From contig OV884058.1 of the NCBI GenBank assembly GCA_930367215.1, positions 103,997,802 through 104,061,801 of the forward strand: a stretch of 64,000 bases of DNA, read 5' to 3'. The translations under genes and the position numbers were made by a program. Each line of letters starts with the position of its first letter. The first letter of the stretch is position 1. This DNA is from Pollenia angustigena. Its lineage: Eukaryota; Arthropoda; Insecta; Diptera; Polleniidae. Below are positions 34,191 to 45,461 of this stretch, piece by piece. The notes under the pieces are model-generated. The model ran no database searches and had not been told where the DNA came from. It saw nothing but the letters and a program-made list of their open reading frames with translations.

Positions 34191-35216
34191 GTAAAAAGTA
34201 ATATTTTGATGAACTTTCGTTACAGGCTCGTTTTCAAACTTTGTTCGGTTTTAAATCCGCTTCATTTTGATTTACAGAACATATACCCGATAGTATTGTG
34301 GTTATATATTTGTACTTTACGAGCAAGATTTAAAAACAGGTTGAAGTTCAAAACATTTCAGCCTACCAATCAGCGAAGCTGTTATATGTGAACAGGGTGT
34401 TTCCACAATAACTGTTTGATCATTGAATTATCACTTTTCTTAATTTGCCAAAATTAACTGCTTAATATGTGCGTTACTCTTAAAATAATAAATAGAATTT
34501 TATGACAGTTATACATAATAGTTGTTGGTAAAATTACCATCAAATGTATGGCTATAAAAGTTTAAAATAGTTAACCTTTAATTATGTTTTTAAGTAAACA
34601 CTAATTTTTTTAATTTTCCAAGTTGAACAGTGCCAATAAAAGGTGAGTAGTCTAATAAAAACAAAATGCGCAGACAAGTGCAGAAGTGTAAGCTTTCAAA
34701 TGATCAAAAGAAATTCTTAAAAATCGAAGATTCAAAAATTTTATTGTTGCCAAGATCCCCCTATACCTGCCCCAATGTGCAATGTCGGCATAATTCAAAA
34801 AAATACATTACATTGCAGCAAATTAACGATATGTAGAAAATAGGTATATATTGGCTTTCCAGTAGCAGATTATTTAAACCGAAAATCTACTATAAAAAAA
34901 GTTTTATTTATAAAACCTGAAATTACATTATTGCAAAAAGCATTCGAGAAAAAACTAGGACTTTTCAAACCAAATACCTACCTTATTTTATTTCCTACGT
35001 TTATACCTACTTAAAACTAACTTTTTGTTTTAATTTTAAAGTGAAATCAAAGTTTTTTTTCGTTTAAAATAAAATTTTATTATTTTTTATTTTTTTTTTT
35101 ATTTTTTTTTTTTTATTATTTTATTTATTTTAACACACACATAATTACTTTATAAGACGATATACATACGTACAAAACGAGGTGAGTGTAATGAAAACTT
35201 GCGTTGTAGTTGAAAA
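34191..35216. other. Gene-free stretch downstream of mad2
   Basis: AT-rich with a T-rich low-complexity run at about 35055-35130. No coding or repeat feature supported. Confidence 0.4.
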
Positions 35217-35222
35217 TTTATT
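35217..35222 (-). terminator. Polyadenylation signal of mad2
   Basis: AATAAA on the minus strand, 19 bp after the mad2 stop codon. Confidence 0.7.
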
Positions 35223-35241
35223 TGGAATCTTAACAGTACTT

Positions 35242-35926
35242 CTATGATGTCATTTTATAATTGACTACAGTATCAACTTTATGTAATCCAGTCGAAAAGG
35301 AACGTAATTGTACAGCTTGAGCATTTTGTATAAAAGATGGACCAGTTTCATCCCAACTCTCTGGCACATTACAGGTCTGTAGAGTATGAATCATAACGTC
35401 GAATGTGCAAATGCAATCCAACAATGGTAAGTAGGTAACAGTGGCCGATATTTGACGCATAACATCCCGTATTTCATTTTGTATGCGTTTCAGCTCTTTG
35501 GACGAGGAAAATTTACTAGCATCACTTGTATCGCCATCTCCTAGTTCGGCATTCATTTTGAAATCCCAGCACTCTAAAACCTCTTTGGTGTGGGCATTTG
35601 TTATGACCATAGAAATTTTATTGATCATATTTTTGGCCAACCATTCTAGAAAAAGTAAATCGTATTTTATTCATTTGAAAGGTAAAATTAATGTTGTATT
35701 TATTACCTTCTGTTTGTTCTAGTACTTTTTTTAAAAATTCCTCTATTTTAGGATCTTTTGACATAAGAATTGTCAGGCCATATTGCTGGGTACTTTCAAA
35801 TGTTTCTGCCGGATAGATGCCCCTTTGAAAGAGTATCGAATTAATGCCGTACTTTAGATATTCTGCTATAATTTGCGCTGAACCTTTTAAAGTGATACAA
35901 TTTTTTGTGGCTTGTGTAGTGGACAT
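35242..35926 (-). CDS. mad2: Mitotic arrest deficient 2 (spindle checkpoint protein)
   Basis: Two exons, 35926-35707 and 35645-35242, joined across a 61-bp intron (donor GTAATA, acceptor TTTTTCTAG; phase 1, creating a Glu codon). The product is 207 residues, the usual MAD2 length. The single HORMA domain covers nearly all of it: ITLKGSAQIIAEYLKYGINS, ILFQRGIYPAETF, YGLTIL, then EVLECWDF, RQISATVTYLPLL and the C-terminal safety belt ESWDETGPSFI, LRSFSTGLHKVDTVV. MAD2 is made at unattached kinetochores into the mitotic checkpoint complex with Cdc20 and BubR1, delaying anaphase. All conserved blocks are intact and AATAAA lies 19 bp past the stop, so the gene is probably functional. Neighbours are transposons on both sides. 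Confidence 0.97.
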
Positions 35927-36279
35927 ACTTTTTAAGATGTTATTTTTTGAAATGTCCGCTTTAATATTATTTGTTTATAAGTAAATAAACCAGAAAAATT
36001 ACCGCCTTTAATAATAATAAACAGGAACGAGTAAATGTGTGGAAGTTGGCAGAAGAAAGCTGTTTACTCGTTTGTATTGCTTTTAAATCGACAGAGTTGT
36101 ATTAGCGGCATTCACTATGCAATCAATCATCTGCAGGGTGCCTCAAATATGTGTTATTAAAATAAAAAGTCAATTTTGCAAAACAATAAACTTTTATAAC
36201 TAAAGCTTCGTACAGACGATGGTCAGTGGTGCGATTCACTAACTTTTAACGATCCGACAATCGTAATATTTGTCGACAT

Positions 36280-37247
36280 CAGGGCTGTCAGATATGGCGA
36301 TTTCTCGCCAAACGTGGCGATTTTGAAACGTGTTTGGCGATGGAATTTTCCTTTTGGCGACTGGCGATTTGTATGGCGATTTCTGATATAGCTGGCGATT
36401 AACTTGGCTATTTTTACCATTTATATTATTTCGGAGATTTTGTTTAACAGCTTGTCATTTTTTGTTATCATCACTAACCCTGCGGCCACACGTTCAAGTT
36501 GTTCTTGATAGTCTTTTACATATACTGCTTGTCAAAATTTACATAAATTGAAAGCTGTGACGTAGGCTGCACTCAATTTGTAAGCAATTTACTTCCAAGA
36601 TGTCAACAACAACAGAGACAAACTTGTACTCAGCTGTTAAATTGAAAGTAAATTGCCAAACAAATGGAAAGGTGAAATTGTCAATTCACAATTCAATTTA
36701 AAAAGTGTGAGTTAGTGTTAGTAAAAAACTGAGAGTGTATTGCAAATTGAAAGGAATTGAAAGGCAAAACTTGATCGTGTGGCCACCAAGTAACACAAAA
36801 GAACTTGTAACTTTTTTTCACATGAGTTTTGTTTTGTTATCATATTAAGTGAATTTTATAATTCAGTCACTATTTAATTCAAATATGTAGTATGTATGCA
36901 GGTCAAAACTCCAGTAATGAAATCGATGAGGCTGAAGTGTACGATCTTATAGACTTGTGTACTTAATTAAAGTTTTGCAACTGAATACATATATATGATC
37001 TCCATTTTATGTTATATAGAAAAAAATTACAGAAACAACACAAAATTTACTTTGGGCGACTTTTTTGTATTTTTCTCAGTTTTTGGCGATTTTTGACTGA
37101 AATATTACACTAGCGTTTTTTGTGTGCAAAATTTAATTTAAAAAAAAAAAAAATGTACAAAAACTGAACGAAATTGACGTTTGGCGATTTTTGGCGATTT
37201 CTGACATCCGGTTTGGCGATGGAGCTCAAAAAAATCTGACAACCCTG
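36280..37247. mobile_element. Nested hAT element C
   Basis: Ends CAGGGCTGTCAGAT and ATCTGACAACCCTG with exact 8-bp TSD GTCGACAT (36272-36279, 37248-37255). Both flanks of the element are packed with TGGCGATTT repeats. 968 bp, no ORF; it hosts D. Confidence 0.92.
36484..36786. repeat. Nested MITE D
   Basis: Ends GGCCACACGTTCAAGTT and AACTTGATCGTGTGGCC, inverted. It lies inside hAT element C. Interior repeats of CAATTTAC/TTGAAAG type; TSD not clear. Confidence 0.78.
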
Positions 37248-37530
37248 GTCGACATTTATATTCGCTTGCAGTAACGATAGTGTGATTCTGTAATTTTTTT
37301 TAACGATAGTACACAGCTGTTTTTTTGTAACATCTCTGTCTACAAAATGTTAAAAAAAAACGAAAAGCACAAAAGAGAATAAAATAAAAACATATGAAAT
37401 TGTTCTTAACCCCCCTTGTTACACATGTTTTTTCATTCAAAATGCATTGAAAAAGGTCTGGCCAGACTCATAAGTAAGACGAAGGGTTAATTTGTGGTTT
37501 TATATTTTTTTTTTGTGAATTTTACATTTA

Positions 37531-38325
37531 CAGCCGTATTCATAAAAAAATCATAATTCAGGTTTTAGATGAATTTTAGTTAAAAAACATTTTAAGCCTA
37601 AAAAAGCTTTTTTTAAAATTCGTATTCATAATCAGCATTTTAACTAATAAACGTTTTACCGTATTTTTTAATTGAATGGTGGCAACGCTATCTCTTTTAT
37701 TTGTCACTTGAATCATAACGATGGAAAACAGTGGTTATTAATTCATACTTGTACTCGTATATACAATTTTTTTTGTCGTGTGTGAGAGTAAAATTGCTTT
37801 TTATAAATGAATAATTGTACGATGGTTTCTCTTTTACTTAAAAAAATAAAATTAGTTCAAAAATTATTTAGTAAAAGTGCAATTTAGGTGTTGACTTTAT
37901 TGCTTATAAAAAAAGTATTCAAATAACGAGTTTTATTTTATTTGTTTTGATCGTTTACACATCACTAGTTAATTTTGTACTATTAATAATTTTTTGAGCT
38001 TTAATTTGTGAAATTGAAAAATATATTAATAATATCCATACATATTTTTGAATTTAATTTTATTATTAATTCATAAATACATAATAATATATTGAACGAA
38101 AATTTCTCGCAAAAATTTTCAAAATGTGCATAAACACAATGCAAAAAGCAAAAATGCCATTTTAAAATAGGTTTAAACAAGGGTCCAACCAATTTTAAAA
38201 TTGGCTTATTTACACAAGGTTTAAAATAGGATTTTTAAGGTAATATTTGCTTATGAATACAATTTTAACAATTTATGCTTAAAACAGATTTGAAATGATG
38301 TTTAAAATGTTTATGAATACGGCTG
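37531..38325. repeat. Nested PIF-like element E
   Basis: Ends CAGCCGTATTCATAAA and TTTATGAATACGGCTG with TTA on both sides (37528-37530, 38326-38328). 795 bp, inside B. The ends resemble those of 11012-11127. Confidence 0.88.
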
Positions 38326-38959
38326 TTAGAATTTAATTTTTGTTCTTAATTTGCTTTCTTTTTGGAAATTTTGAATTTATTATTTTGTTTTTGTTCATAC
38401 ATATGAATATATCTTTGTATGTATGTAAGCTATTTTAAACATAAAAAACATTTTATCGATAAAATAAACACAAACTAAATTATTGTCGCTAAGACAACGA
38501 CAAAAAAATTGCTTAAATTAACAGCTGACTTTAAACGACAGCGAATATCGTTAAAAATTTTACAGAATAGCATATTCGATAAATTTTCGTTATACTTATT
38601 TTAACGATTCGATTGTCGTTATAAAAGTTAGTGAATCGCACTACAGATCTTACAATATTGGTAAGCAGCGTTGCTTAAATTGCATTAAAATTGGCTAAAA
38701 TGTCTTTCAACTGTGTGAACATTGTAAGCTCATTTGTATTTGCAGATGTGCAAGATTAATGCATCTGACAATGGACCATTGTCAGAAAAATTTTGCTGTT
38801 GGCAACGCCTGCTTACAAAATTGTAAGATCTGACCATCGTCTGTACGAAGCTTTAGAATAAATTTAAATTTTAGGGTATGAATAATCAACAGAAATTGTT
38901 GATTTTGAGTTTCTCTGGTATGTATGTACATACATACATTAAATCCTAATTGAGAGTTA

Positions 38960-39188
38960 AGCTTCGTACAGACGATGGTCAGATCTTACAATATTGGTAA
39001 GCAGCGTTGCTTAAATTGCATTAAAATTGACTAAAATGTCTTACAACTGTGTGAACATTGTAAGCTCATTTGTATTTGCAGATGTGCAAAATTAATGCAT
39101 CTGACAATGGACCATTGTCAGAAAAATTTTGCTGTTGGCAACACCTGCTTACATTATTGTAAGATCTGACCATCGTCTGTACGAAGCT
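38960..39188. repeat. MITE A, intact sibling
   Basis: AGCTTCGTACAGACGATGGT at both ends in inverted orientation, TA on both sides. 229 bp, continuing through CAGATCTTACAATA pairing. Gives the empty-site reference for B. Confidence 0.92.
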
Positions 39189-39221
39189 TAATGGTGTTTT
39201 CCTTTCTAAAAAATAAGGCTG

Positions 39222-40124
39222 AAGTGCACTTTACGGGGCGTACGAAAAAAAAATAAAAAAAATATGCTACCCGATTCAGAATAAAAAAAGAAAAAAACCA
39301 TAATTAAAATTTAAGGGGGCTGAGACCCGTGGTGTCCTCTGCACCCAAAAAACTGCCCCGCCCACTTTGTGATATGTGTGGGTACTCAAATTAAAGGTAA
39401 TTTGCTCACGATTGCAAATATGTATTTTGTTTTTGTGTTCGCATACTATTTTCCTCTCTAGGTTAATTTAAGTATCTTTTAGGTGTAGAAAAGCTTTAGT
39501 TAGCGAAGCCGGTTTTTGTTATACCATAGAGGAGAAAATCCTTGCGCCCGGCCGAAGGCCGGCTATGCAGAGAAGCTTTAGTTAGCGAAGCCGGTCTTTA
39601 TTATACCATAGAGCAGAAAATCCTTGCGTTTATGTAGAGAAGATTTAGTTAGCGAAGCCGGTTTTTTTTATTCCATAGAGGAGAAAATCCATGCGCCCGG
39701 CCGAAGGCCGGCTACGCAGAAAATAATTATTTAGCACATCGGAAATAGGCTATTAGTTACAAAAAAAAAAATTTTTTTTTTTTTTTAAATCGAACATAAA
39801 ACATTAAAAAATACAAAATATTTACAATCGTGAGCAAACTACCTTTAATTTGAGTACCTACACATAGATGTGAGTGGATGAGGGCACTTTCTTTTACCCA
39901 GAGGGCCCCAAAAGTCCCGCCCGCCCTAAATGTTATTATTTTCGTTTTTCTTGTACAATAACCTTTAATTTGAATACCCACACATTCCACTAAGTGGGCG
40001 GGGCGGTTTTTAGGGTCCAGAGGGCCTCAGCCCCCTTTAATTTTAATTATGTTTTTTTTTTTTTTTTATTCTGAATCGGGTAGCATATTTTTTTTATTTT
40101 TTTTTTTTTCGTACAAAAAGTGAT
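39222..40124. mobile_element. Foldback element carrying GCCGGCC repeats
   Basis: Arms pair over about 200 bp with gaps: CGTACGAAAAAAAAATAAAA plus ATATGCTACCCGATTCAGAA on the left; the reverse complement near 40070-40115 on the right; also GGGGCTGAG and GCCCCGCCCACTT blocks. The loop region holds a tandem set of GCCGGCC units at 39487-39722. Confidence 0.82.
39487..39722 (+). repeat. GCCGGCC hairpin repeats, tandem
   Basis: Three units of about 80 bp: GCTTTAGTTAGCGAAGCCGG, a TTATACCATAGAGGAGAAAA block, and CCGGCCGAAGGCCGG (absent from the middle unit). Same unit as 25930-26345. Confidence 0.88.
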
Positions 40125-40493
40125 ACATTTTTCTAAATTACAATGGAACAAAATAATAGCTACGTTTTACACTCAACACTAATGTGTATTTAGCGTGTTA
40201 AATATTTAATGCAAAGTTTGTACTAAAAGCGATATTCACCACGCTTGTAGCAATTTTAAACATTAAATTTTCTTACAATTCCAATAAGCGTTAACAGCAC
40301 TGATTTAAATTAAATGTTGTTAAAAATTTTGCGACAAAAAAAAAATAATAAAAGTAAAACAAACGAAAAACAAAAAGTTTTTATATCCATCACAATATAA
40401 CTAAAAATCACAATATTACATACAGTCTACAACTGACATGAAATGCTTAACATTAACACTAAAATGATGTTAGTGTTAAGTATAGACTCATCA
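40125..40493. other. Gene-free stretch
   Basis: AT-rich. A block TACAGTCTACAACTGACATG (40421-40440) recurs at 43270-43289 and inverted near 43137, suggesting an outer element around 40.4-43.3 kb. Confidence 0.4.
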
Positions 40494-40633
40494 CATAGCG
40501 TCTCCACCTGACAATTTTTTGTCGAACCAAACGTCAAACTTCATATTAAAAAAACGCTGACAAAAATTTTAAAATTTTTTTATATAGACTTTGACGTTTG
40601 GTATGACAAAAATTGTCAGGTGAAGACGCTATG
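40494..40633. repeat. Palindromic MITE, family 1, copy 2
   Basis: CATAGCGTCTCCACCTGAC and GTCAGGTGAAGACGCTATG; about 90 percent identical by eye to copy 1 at 12-153. Confidence 0.88.
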
Positions 40634-40714
40634 TTATGTTAGAGGTTTTTTCATGTTATAACACGGTTGTTAATGCAAATGTTTTAACAGCGCTTTTATA
40701 ACATCATGTTATAA

Positions 40715-43127
40715 TAGACTTGCCAACTGGCCAGTTTTCGCCTTTAGAGTGGAATGTCCCGTGTCCCGTCGATACTCTGAACTGGACGCCATTTGTCCCG
40801 TTTTTTTTAAATAACTTTTTTATTACCTGACACAAAAAATCAAAAAAATGAGACCTTTAGCACTTGTTTTAGTACCAAAATTTTTTTAACAGAACTGGAT
40901 TTTTATAATACATAAGCAACCAAAGCTAACACAGCGTTAACATTTGCCGGTACTGGCAAGACAGTAAGCATATACATATTAGTTGGCAAAACAATGCAAA
41001 AACAAAATAGCTGTAAAAGTGTTTATGTATTAGTGAAAAAGGTTGAATGAATTGCTACTGTCTTGCCAGTACTGGCAAATGTAAACGCTATGTAAATTTA
41101 CTATGTATATACTCTTGATTTTTGGAATAAAATTGTTTAGTAAGGTAGTTCTTTTGCACTTTATATTTTTTTCCACTCAAAATTTTTTTACATTAAAAAA
41201 AAATGTCGCCCAAGTAAAAAAATTTTCAAGTCAAGAGGCGCGGATTAGAATTTTATTTTAGACCAATGGTTTCTTCGGAGAATTTTCTTAGAATTTTATG
41301 TAGATTACGTTTTTGCTATACGATTTAAAAAAAAAAATCGACCCGCCCTAATGTTTATACTTTTGCACTTCTAAAAAACTCAAATACATATGTTTGTACT
41401 AAAAAATGTACATAATTATTCTCTGTAATTCTTAGCAACTGAATTAAAATTGATTAAAATAAATAAAAAAAACAATTAATATCCCTTTAAAGGGCGGGTT
41501 TTGTTTCCTATTAGTTTTTACACAAAGAAATCGCTTATCTTCTTTTGGTATGTGCTTTGTTTTACCGTTTAACGTACAGCCTTTTCTTAGAGATTGTTCA
41601 AAACCATTATTTCAGTTTGGTCGACCTTTTCATTTTCAGCCCATTTTGAGGCTTTATTAATGCTTCCACTGCTTCCTTGTGTTTTATTACGATTTCTGGC
41701 CGTTCTAAAGGGTGGTTTAATTTTAAGAACCGATGTTGATTTTGAATTATTAAGAAACTTATTGTCATTTCTTTTTATTATGATAATTTTAAAATAGTTG
41801 AATTATGCATGGAACAAAATATCGGCCAAATGCCCGCCGCGACCTCGCCGACACACTTCCATCCGATGGGTCCAAATTTTCGATGACGCTGAGGCATAAT
41901 TGAGGTTCTATGTTAAGCTCTTGAATTGTTGCTGGCTTATCGACGTACACCTTTTCTTTCAAATAACCCCAAAGAAAGAAGTCCAACGGTATCAAATCAC
42001 ATCATCTTGGCGGCCAATTGACATCGCCACCACGTGAGATGACACGGCCATTGAATTTGTCGCGCAAATAGCCATTGTTTCGTAAGCTGTGTGGCAAGTG
42101 GCATCGTCCTGTTGAAACCACAAATCGTCCACGTCCATATCTTCCAATTCGGGCCATAAAAAGTTCGTTATCATCTCACGATAGCGAATACCATTCACAG
42201 TTACTGCCTGTCCGGCCTCATTTTGGAAAAAATACGGCTGGATGATGCCGCTAGCCAATAAACCGCACCAAACAGTCACTATGTGTGGTGGTATGGTTTT
42301 TCGACAATCAAACTTGGATTATCATTCGCCCAAATGCGGCAATTCTGCTTATTGACGAATCCACTGAGGTGAAAATGTGCCTCATCAATGAAGCTGATTT
42401 TCTTTGAAAATTGATCATCTACTGTTGCCATTTCTTGCCACCATTCAGAACATTTGGAATGGTCAAGAGGCTTTAGTTCTTGAGTCAATTGCACCTTGTT
42501 AGCGTGTAAATGCAAGTCTTTATGTGAGAGGTGTAATTGTTGGGCACGACGACGAGTTGAGGTGGACGGCTCTTCAGCTACACTATCGCGAACAGCTGCA
42601 ATATTTTCTGCAGTACGAGCACAACGAGCATGCACTCGTGTTTTCACATCTCCTACAGACCCGTTTTGCTCAAATTTTTGCACGATTTTTCCGATTGTAT
42701 TTTCCAATTTTTTATGAATTTTTAAAAACAAAAATTTCGAAACTTTGATAAAAACTTATTTTTTTTCCAAAAAAAATTATGTTTCTAAGACGACTGCGCA
42801 TATTGGAAAAATGGTTATTGCGGAATTTCGGTTTTTTTTTAGTAATTTTAATAAACTAAACCGTTTTTGAGTTACGCGAACATATGTTGTGCAACCTCCT
42901 CCATTTTCGAAATAACGGCATATCTCGAAAACCAGAGCTAACCTAAAAAATCGGTTAGCACCACTGGGTTCAGCGTACCCGAATCAGGTAAAAACTACAA
43001 GTTCCCAGCTTGTCTAAGAGAAGTGTCAAGAAGCACAGTGTTATTTTACATGAATGGATTTGTTTGAATTTTCCTATGATTTTTTAGTGGTGTCCCGTTT
43101 TCGCAATTTTAAAAGGCGGTAAGCCTA
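40715..43127. mobile_element. hAT-like element enclosing a mariner relic
   Basis: Ends TAGACTTGCC and GGTAAGCCTA are inverted with two mismatches. TGTTATAA (40707-40714) and TGTTATGA (43128-43135) form a 7/8 TSD. TGTCCCG blocks occur near both ends. The interior contains an end fragment of the DDE family (to 41350) and the mariner relic. Confidence 0.55.
41789..42731 (-). pseudogene. Mariner-type transposase relic
   Basis: Three consecutive minus-strand frames cover most of an IS630/Tc1/mariner transposase: GSVGDVKTRVHARC (end of the HTH region), FIDEAHFHLSGFVNKQNCRIW with the first catalytic Asp, VWCGLLASGIIQPYFFQNEA, WFQQDDATCHTAYE with the second Asp, and PLDFFLWGYLKEKVYV with the third. 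Frameshifts at about 42279 and 41993 separate them, and the N-terminal HTH is missing, so it cannot act alone. Closer to intact than the relic at 1279-1590. Terminal repeats are not identified. Confidence 0.9.
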
Positions 43128-43299
43128 TGTTATGACAGCAAATCATGTCAGTTGTAGACGGGGAATAACACAAATTGTCCGCAAACACAAGAAAAAACAT
43201 ACTTGCTTGCATAAAAAAGTACTTTACGCAGATGCAAAAAAGAGTATTATCTCACACTCAGTTACAACTGCGGGTAACATACAGTCTACAACTGACATG

Positions 43300-44040
43300 A
43301 AATGCTTAACACCGGGAATATTTATTGCGGCAAACGTCAAATGTTATTGCTCCATTAAATTTGCGACGTATAGACCGCAAATTGCCATGAGTGGCAATCC
43401 ATTGCGCAATGATTGCTCTTCTTATTGCTTGAGCAATTATTGCTTAGCAATCTGCTGTCAAATCAGTTGTAATTTATCTGACATTTCATTTCTCTGTACG
43501 GTTGTTTATTTATTAGTGTGTTTATTTATTAAAAAAGCAATCAAGAAAAAGCCGCCAAGTGAAAAAATACTTCAACAAAATACAGAAAAAGTTTTTATAT
43601 ATTATATTTTTAAATAAACGTCAATATCAACAAAAGCAAACGAAAATAAACAAAAAAGTAATACAAAACACAGCTACGACAATTACAATTAATTATTTTA
43701 TTAATATAATTTATTATCAAAAAGTAATTTCATTTTTTGGGAATACAAAAATCCCCACTGGGAATTAAGCACGAATAACAAAAACTTTTGAAATTGATAT
43801 AATTTATTAATTAAAAAAAAAAAAAAATTAACAACCACTTCAAAACACAACATAAAATATTTGTTATAAATACAGCCACAAAACTTTGTACAACTACTCG
43901 CGGTGAAAAAAGCTAATTTATGGCAAAGCAATTTCAAGTGTTCTCCAGCAATATAATTAGCAATTATTGCTCCATTGTTCTGCCGACGTTATTGCTTGTA
44001 CTTAGCAATAAAAATTGCGGTAAGAATTTCAAATAACACC
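43300..44040. repeat. Repeat rich in TTATTGC, inverted copy at 46.7 kb
   Basis: Bases 43615-43998 are the reverse complement of 46662-46960 with small indels (shared: CAGCAATATAATTAGCAATT and TAATACAAAACACAGCTACG). One insertion of about 90 bp near 43722-43810 repeats ATATAATTTATTA at its edges. ORFs here are not convincing. Confidence 0.7.
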
Positions 44041-44204
44041 TGAATTACACCTAAGAGAAATTACCGACGCTCTACCCACGACAGGAAAAATTATACCAAA
44101 TTCGGGTAATTACCCACAAAGGGGCAACACTGGTTTTGAAGCAAAACTATAGTTTTTGTTTGACTTTTTCGAACATGAAAACACTCGTTTTTCTGCAAAA
44201 CTAT

Positions 44205-44375
44205 CCTGCAAGAAATGAATGAGCGAGTTGTCACATTTTTCATTTTGGTGTTAAGAAAATGATAGAAAGAAATGACCGAGTGTGACCGAAAACTTTTTTT
44301 TGGTCATTTCTTTCTATCATTTTCTTAACACCAAAATGAAAAAAGTGACTACTCGCTCATTCATTTCTTGTAGGG
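44205..44375. repeat. Near-perfect hairpin MITE
   Basis: Arms of about 74 bp (CAAGAAATGAATGAGCGAGT, then TTTTCATTTTGGTGTTAAGA, then AAATGATAGAAAGAAATGAC) pair with their complements across a loop of about 20 bp. Confidence 0.9.
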
Positions 44376-45454
44376 GTAATTTGCCAAACATGCTGTTCAT
44401 ACGATTCATTCTTGTTTCATTTTGACATTTTTTTGTGTTGCTAGTGTGATTTTTTTAAAATAGATAAAAAAGTAAATAAAATTTAAAAAATATATTATTT
44501 AATAGGTACTTTTATTAATATTATTATGTTATAATTCTCACTTAATTTTATTAAACATCAATTTTTATTTTGTTTTTTTTTCTTTGTTTTGATTTTTTGA
44601 GAGCTAGTTCAGATAAACTAACGATAATTGTTATCAAAATTGGAGATGATAGTACATTTTTCCTGTTTCGCAGCCTGTTTCAAAATGAAACGACCTGTCT
44701 CGCTCTCAAAATTTTGTATAGGGAAACAAGTCGTTTCAATCATGTTTGGGGCGCGAAATAGGAATAAGGCCCAGAACAGACGGTGAACCGGAACTGCCAC
44801 GAAACTGCAACTTAAAGCTATTTTCGAGTTTCATTTGAACTACAACAATCCAAAAACAACAGAAACAACATACGGTTTTTTACATTGCATTGTTAGTGTC
44901 ATTAGCTCGAAATGTCAACCATTATTAGCAAAACACTAACAAATCCAAACAAATAAGCCCGAAATGTCAAAATCAGATGCCGTTTCGACACCACCTGAAG
45001 TTAATTCCCCTTGCATTTTAGTTTATGCCATTGACCAGTGTTCCCAGTTTTGGGGATTTATCCCTAAATTGGGGATTTTTTTTAAATTGGGGAAACAAAT
45101 TTCGTGAAAATCCCCAGGGGATTTTTTGGGGCAAAGCACTTTTTTCGCTGGGGATTTTTGGGGATAATTAATTATTAATATCATTTTTGCAATGGCAAGA
45201 CCGATTTGGTCAAGATGTGGGTACAAATTTTAGTATTTTTTGTCGTTTAAAACTATTTCAAGAACTTGTTGAACTAGCTTTTTTCTGTAGTGAATACAAC
45301 CAAAATCAATATTTGCAACAGAATGCAATATAAGTTATTAGGAGCTCTTCTTCGAATAAATACACACTTTAAAATAATGAAGCTTGCTGTGACAAATTTA
45401 TTCAATAATCTCAAATTCTTTTTAAACAATTTTACAATTGCTTCGTTAACCTTC
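44376..45454. other. Gene-free stretch
   Basis: Contains CAGTGTTCCCAGTTTTGGGG at 45038, a hAT-like left end followed by GGGGATTTT repeats, without a findable right end. Bases 44830-44930 resemble part of the hAT element at 16279-17586 in reverse. No gene. Confidence 0.4.
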
Positions 45455-45461
45455 GTGTTGT

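Larger units (their letters stand above)
36227..38643. mobile_element. Nested element B
   Basis: Ends TGGTGCGATTCACTAACTTT and AAAGTTAGTGAATCGCACTA with a 3-bp TSD CAG (36224-36226, 38644-38646). The sibling of A at 38960 reads GGTCAGATCTTAC without it, giving an empty site. It hosts C and E. Confidence 0.9.
36204..38852. mobile_element. Outermost element of a nested cluster (level A)
   Basis: Ends AGCTTCGTACAGACGATGGT and ACCATCGTCTGTACGAAGCT, flanked by TAA/TTA. The uninterrupted sibling at 38960-39188 is only 229 bp; here the same sequence is split after GGTCAG by element B. Confidence 0.9.

Noticed and set aside
35483..35722. 79-codon plus-strand ORF
   Set aside because: Antisense to mad2.
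43132..43617. 161-codon plus-strand ORF
   Set aside because: Runs through several repeat pieces (TTATTGC repeat and the 40.4 kb block); composition looks random.
45038..45230. hAT element starting CAGTGTTCCCAG
   Set aside because: No matching right end or TSD found, so left as a fragment only.
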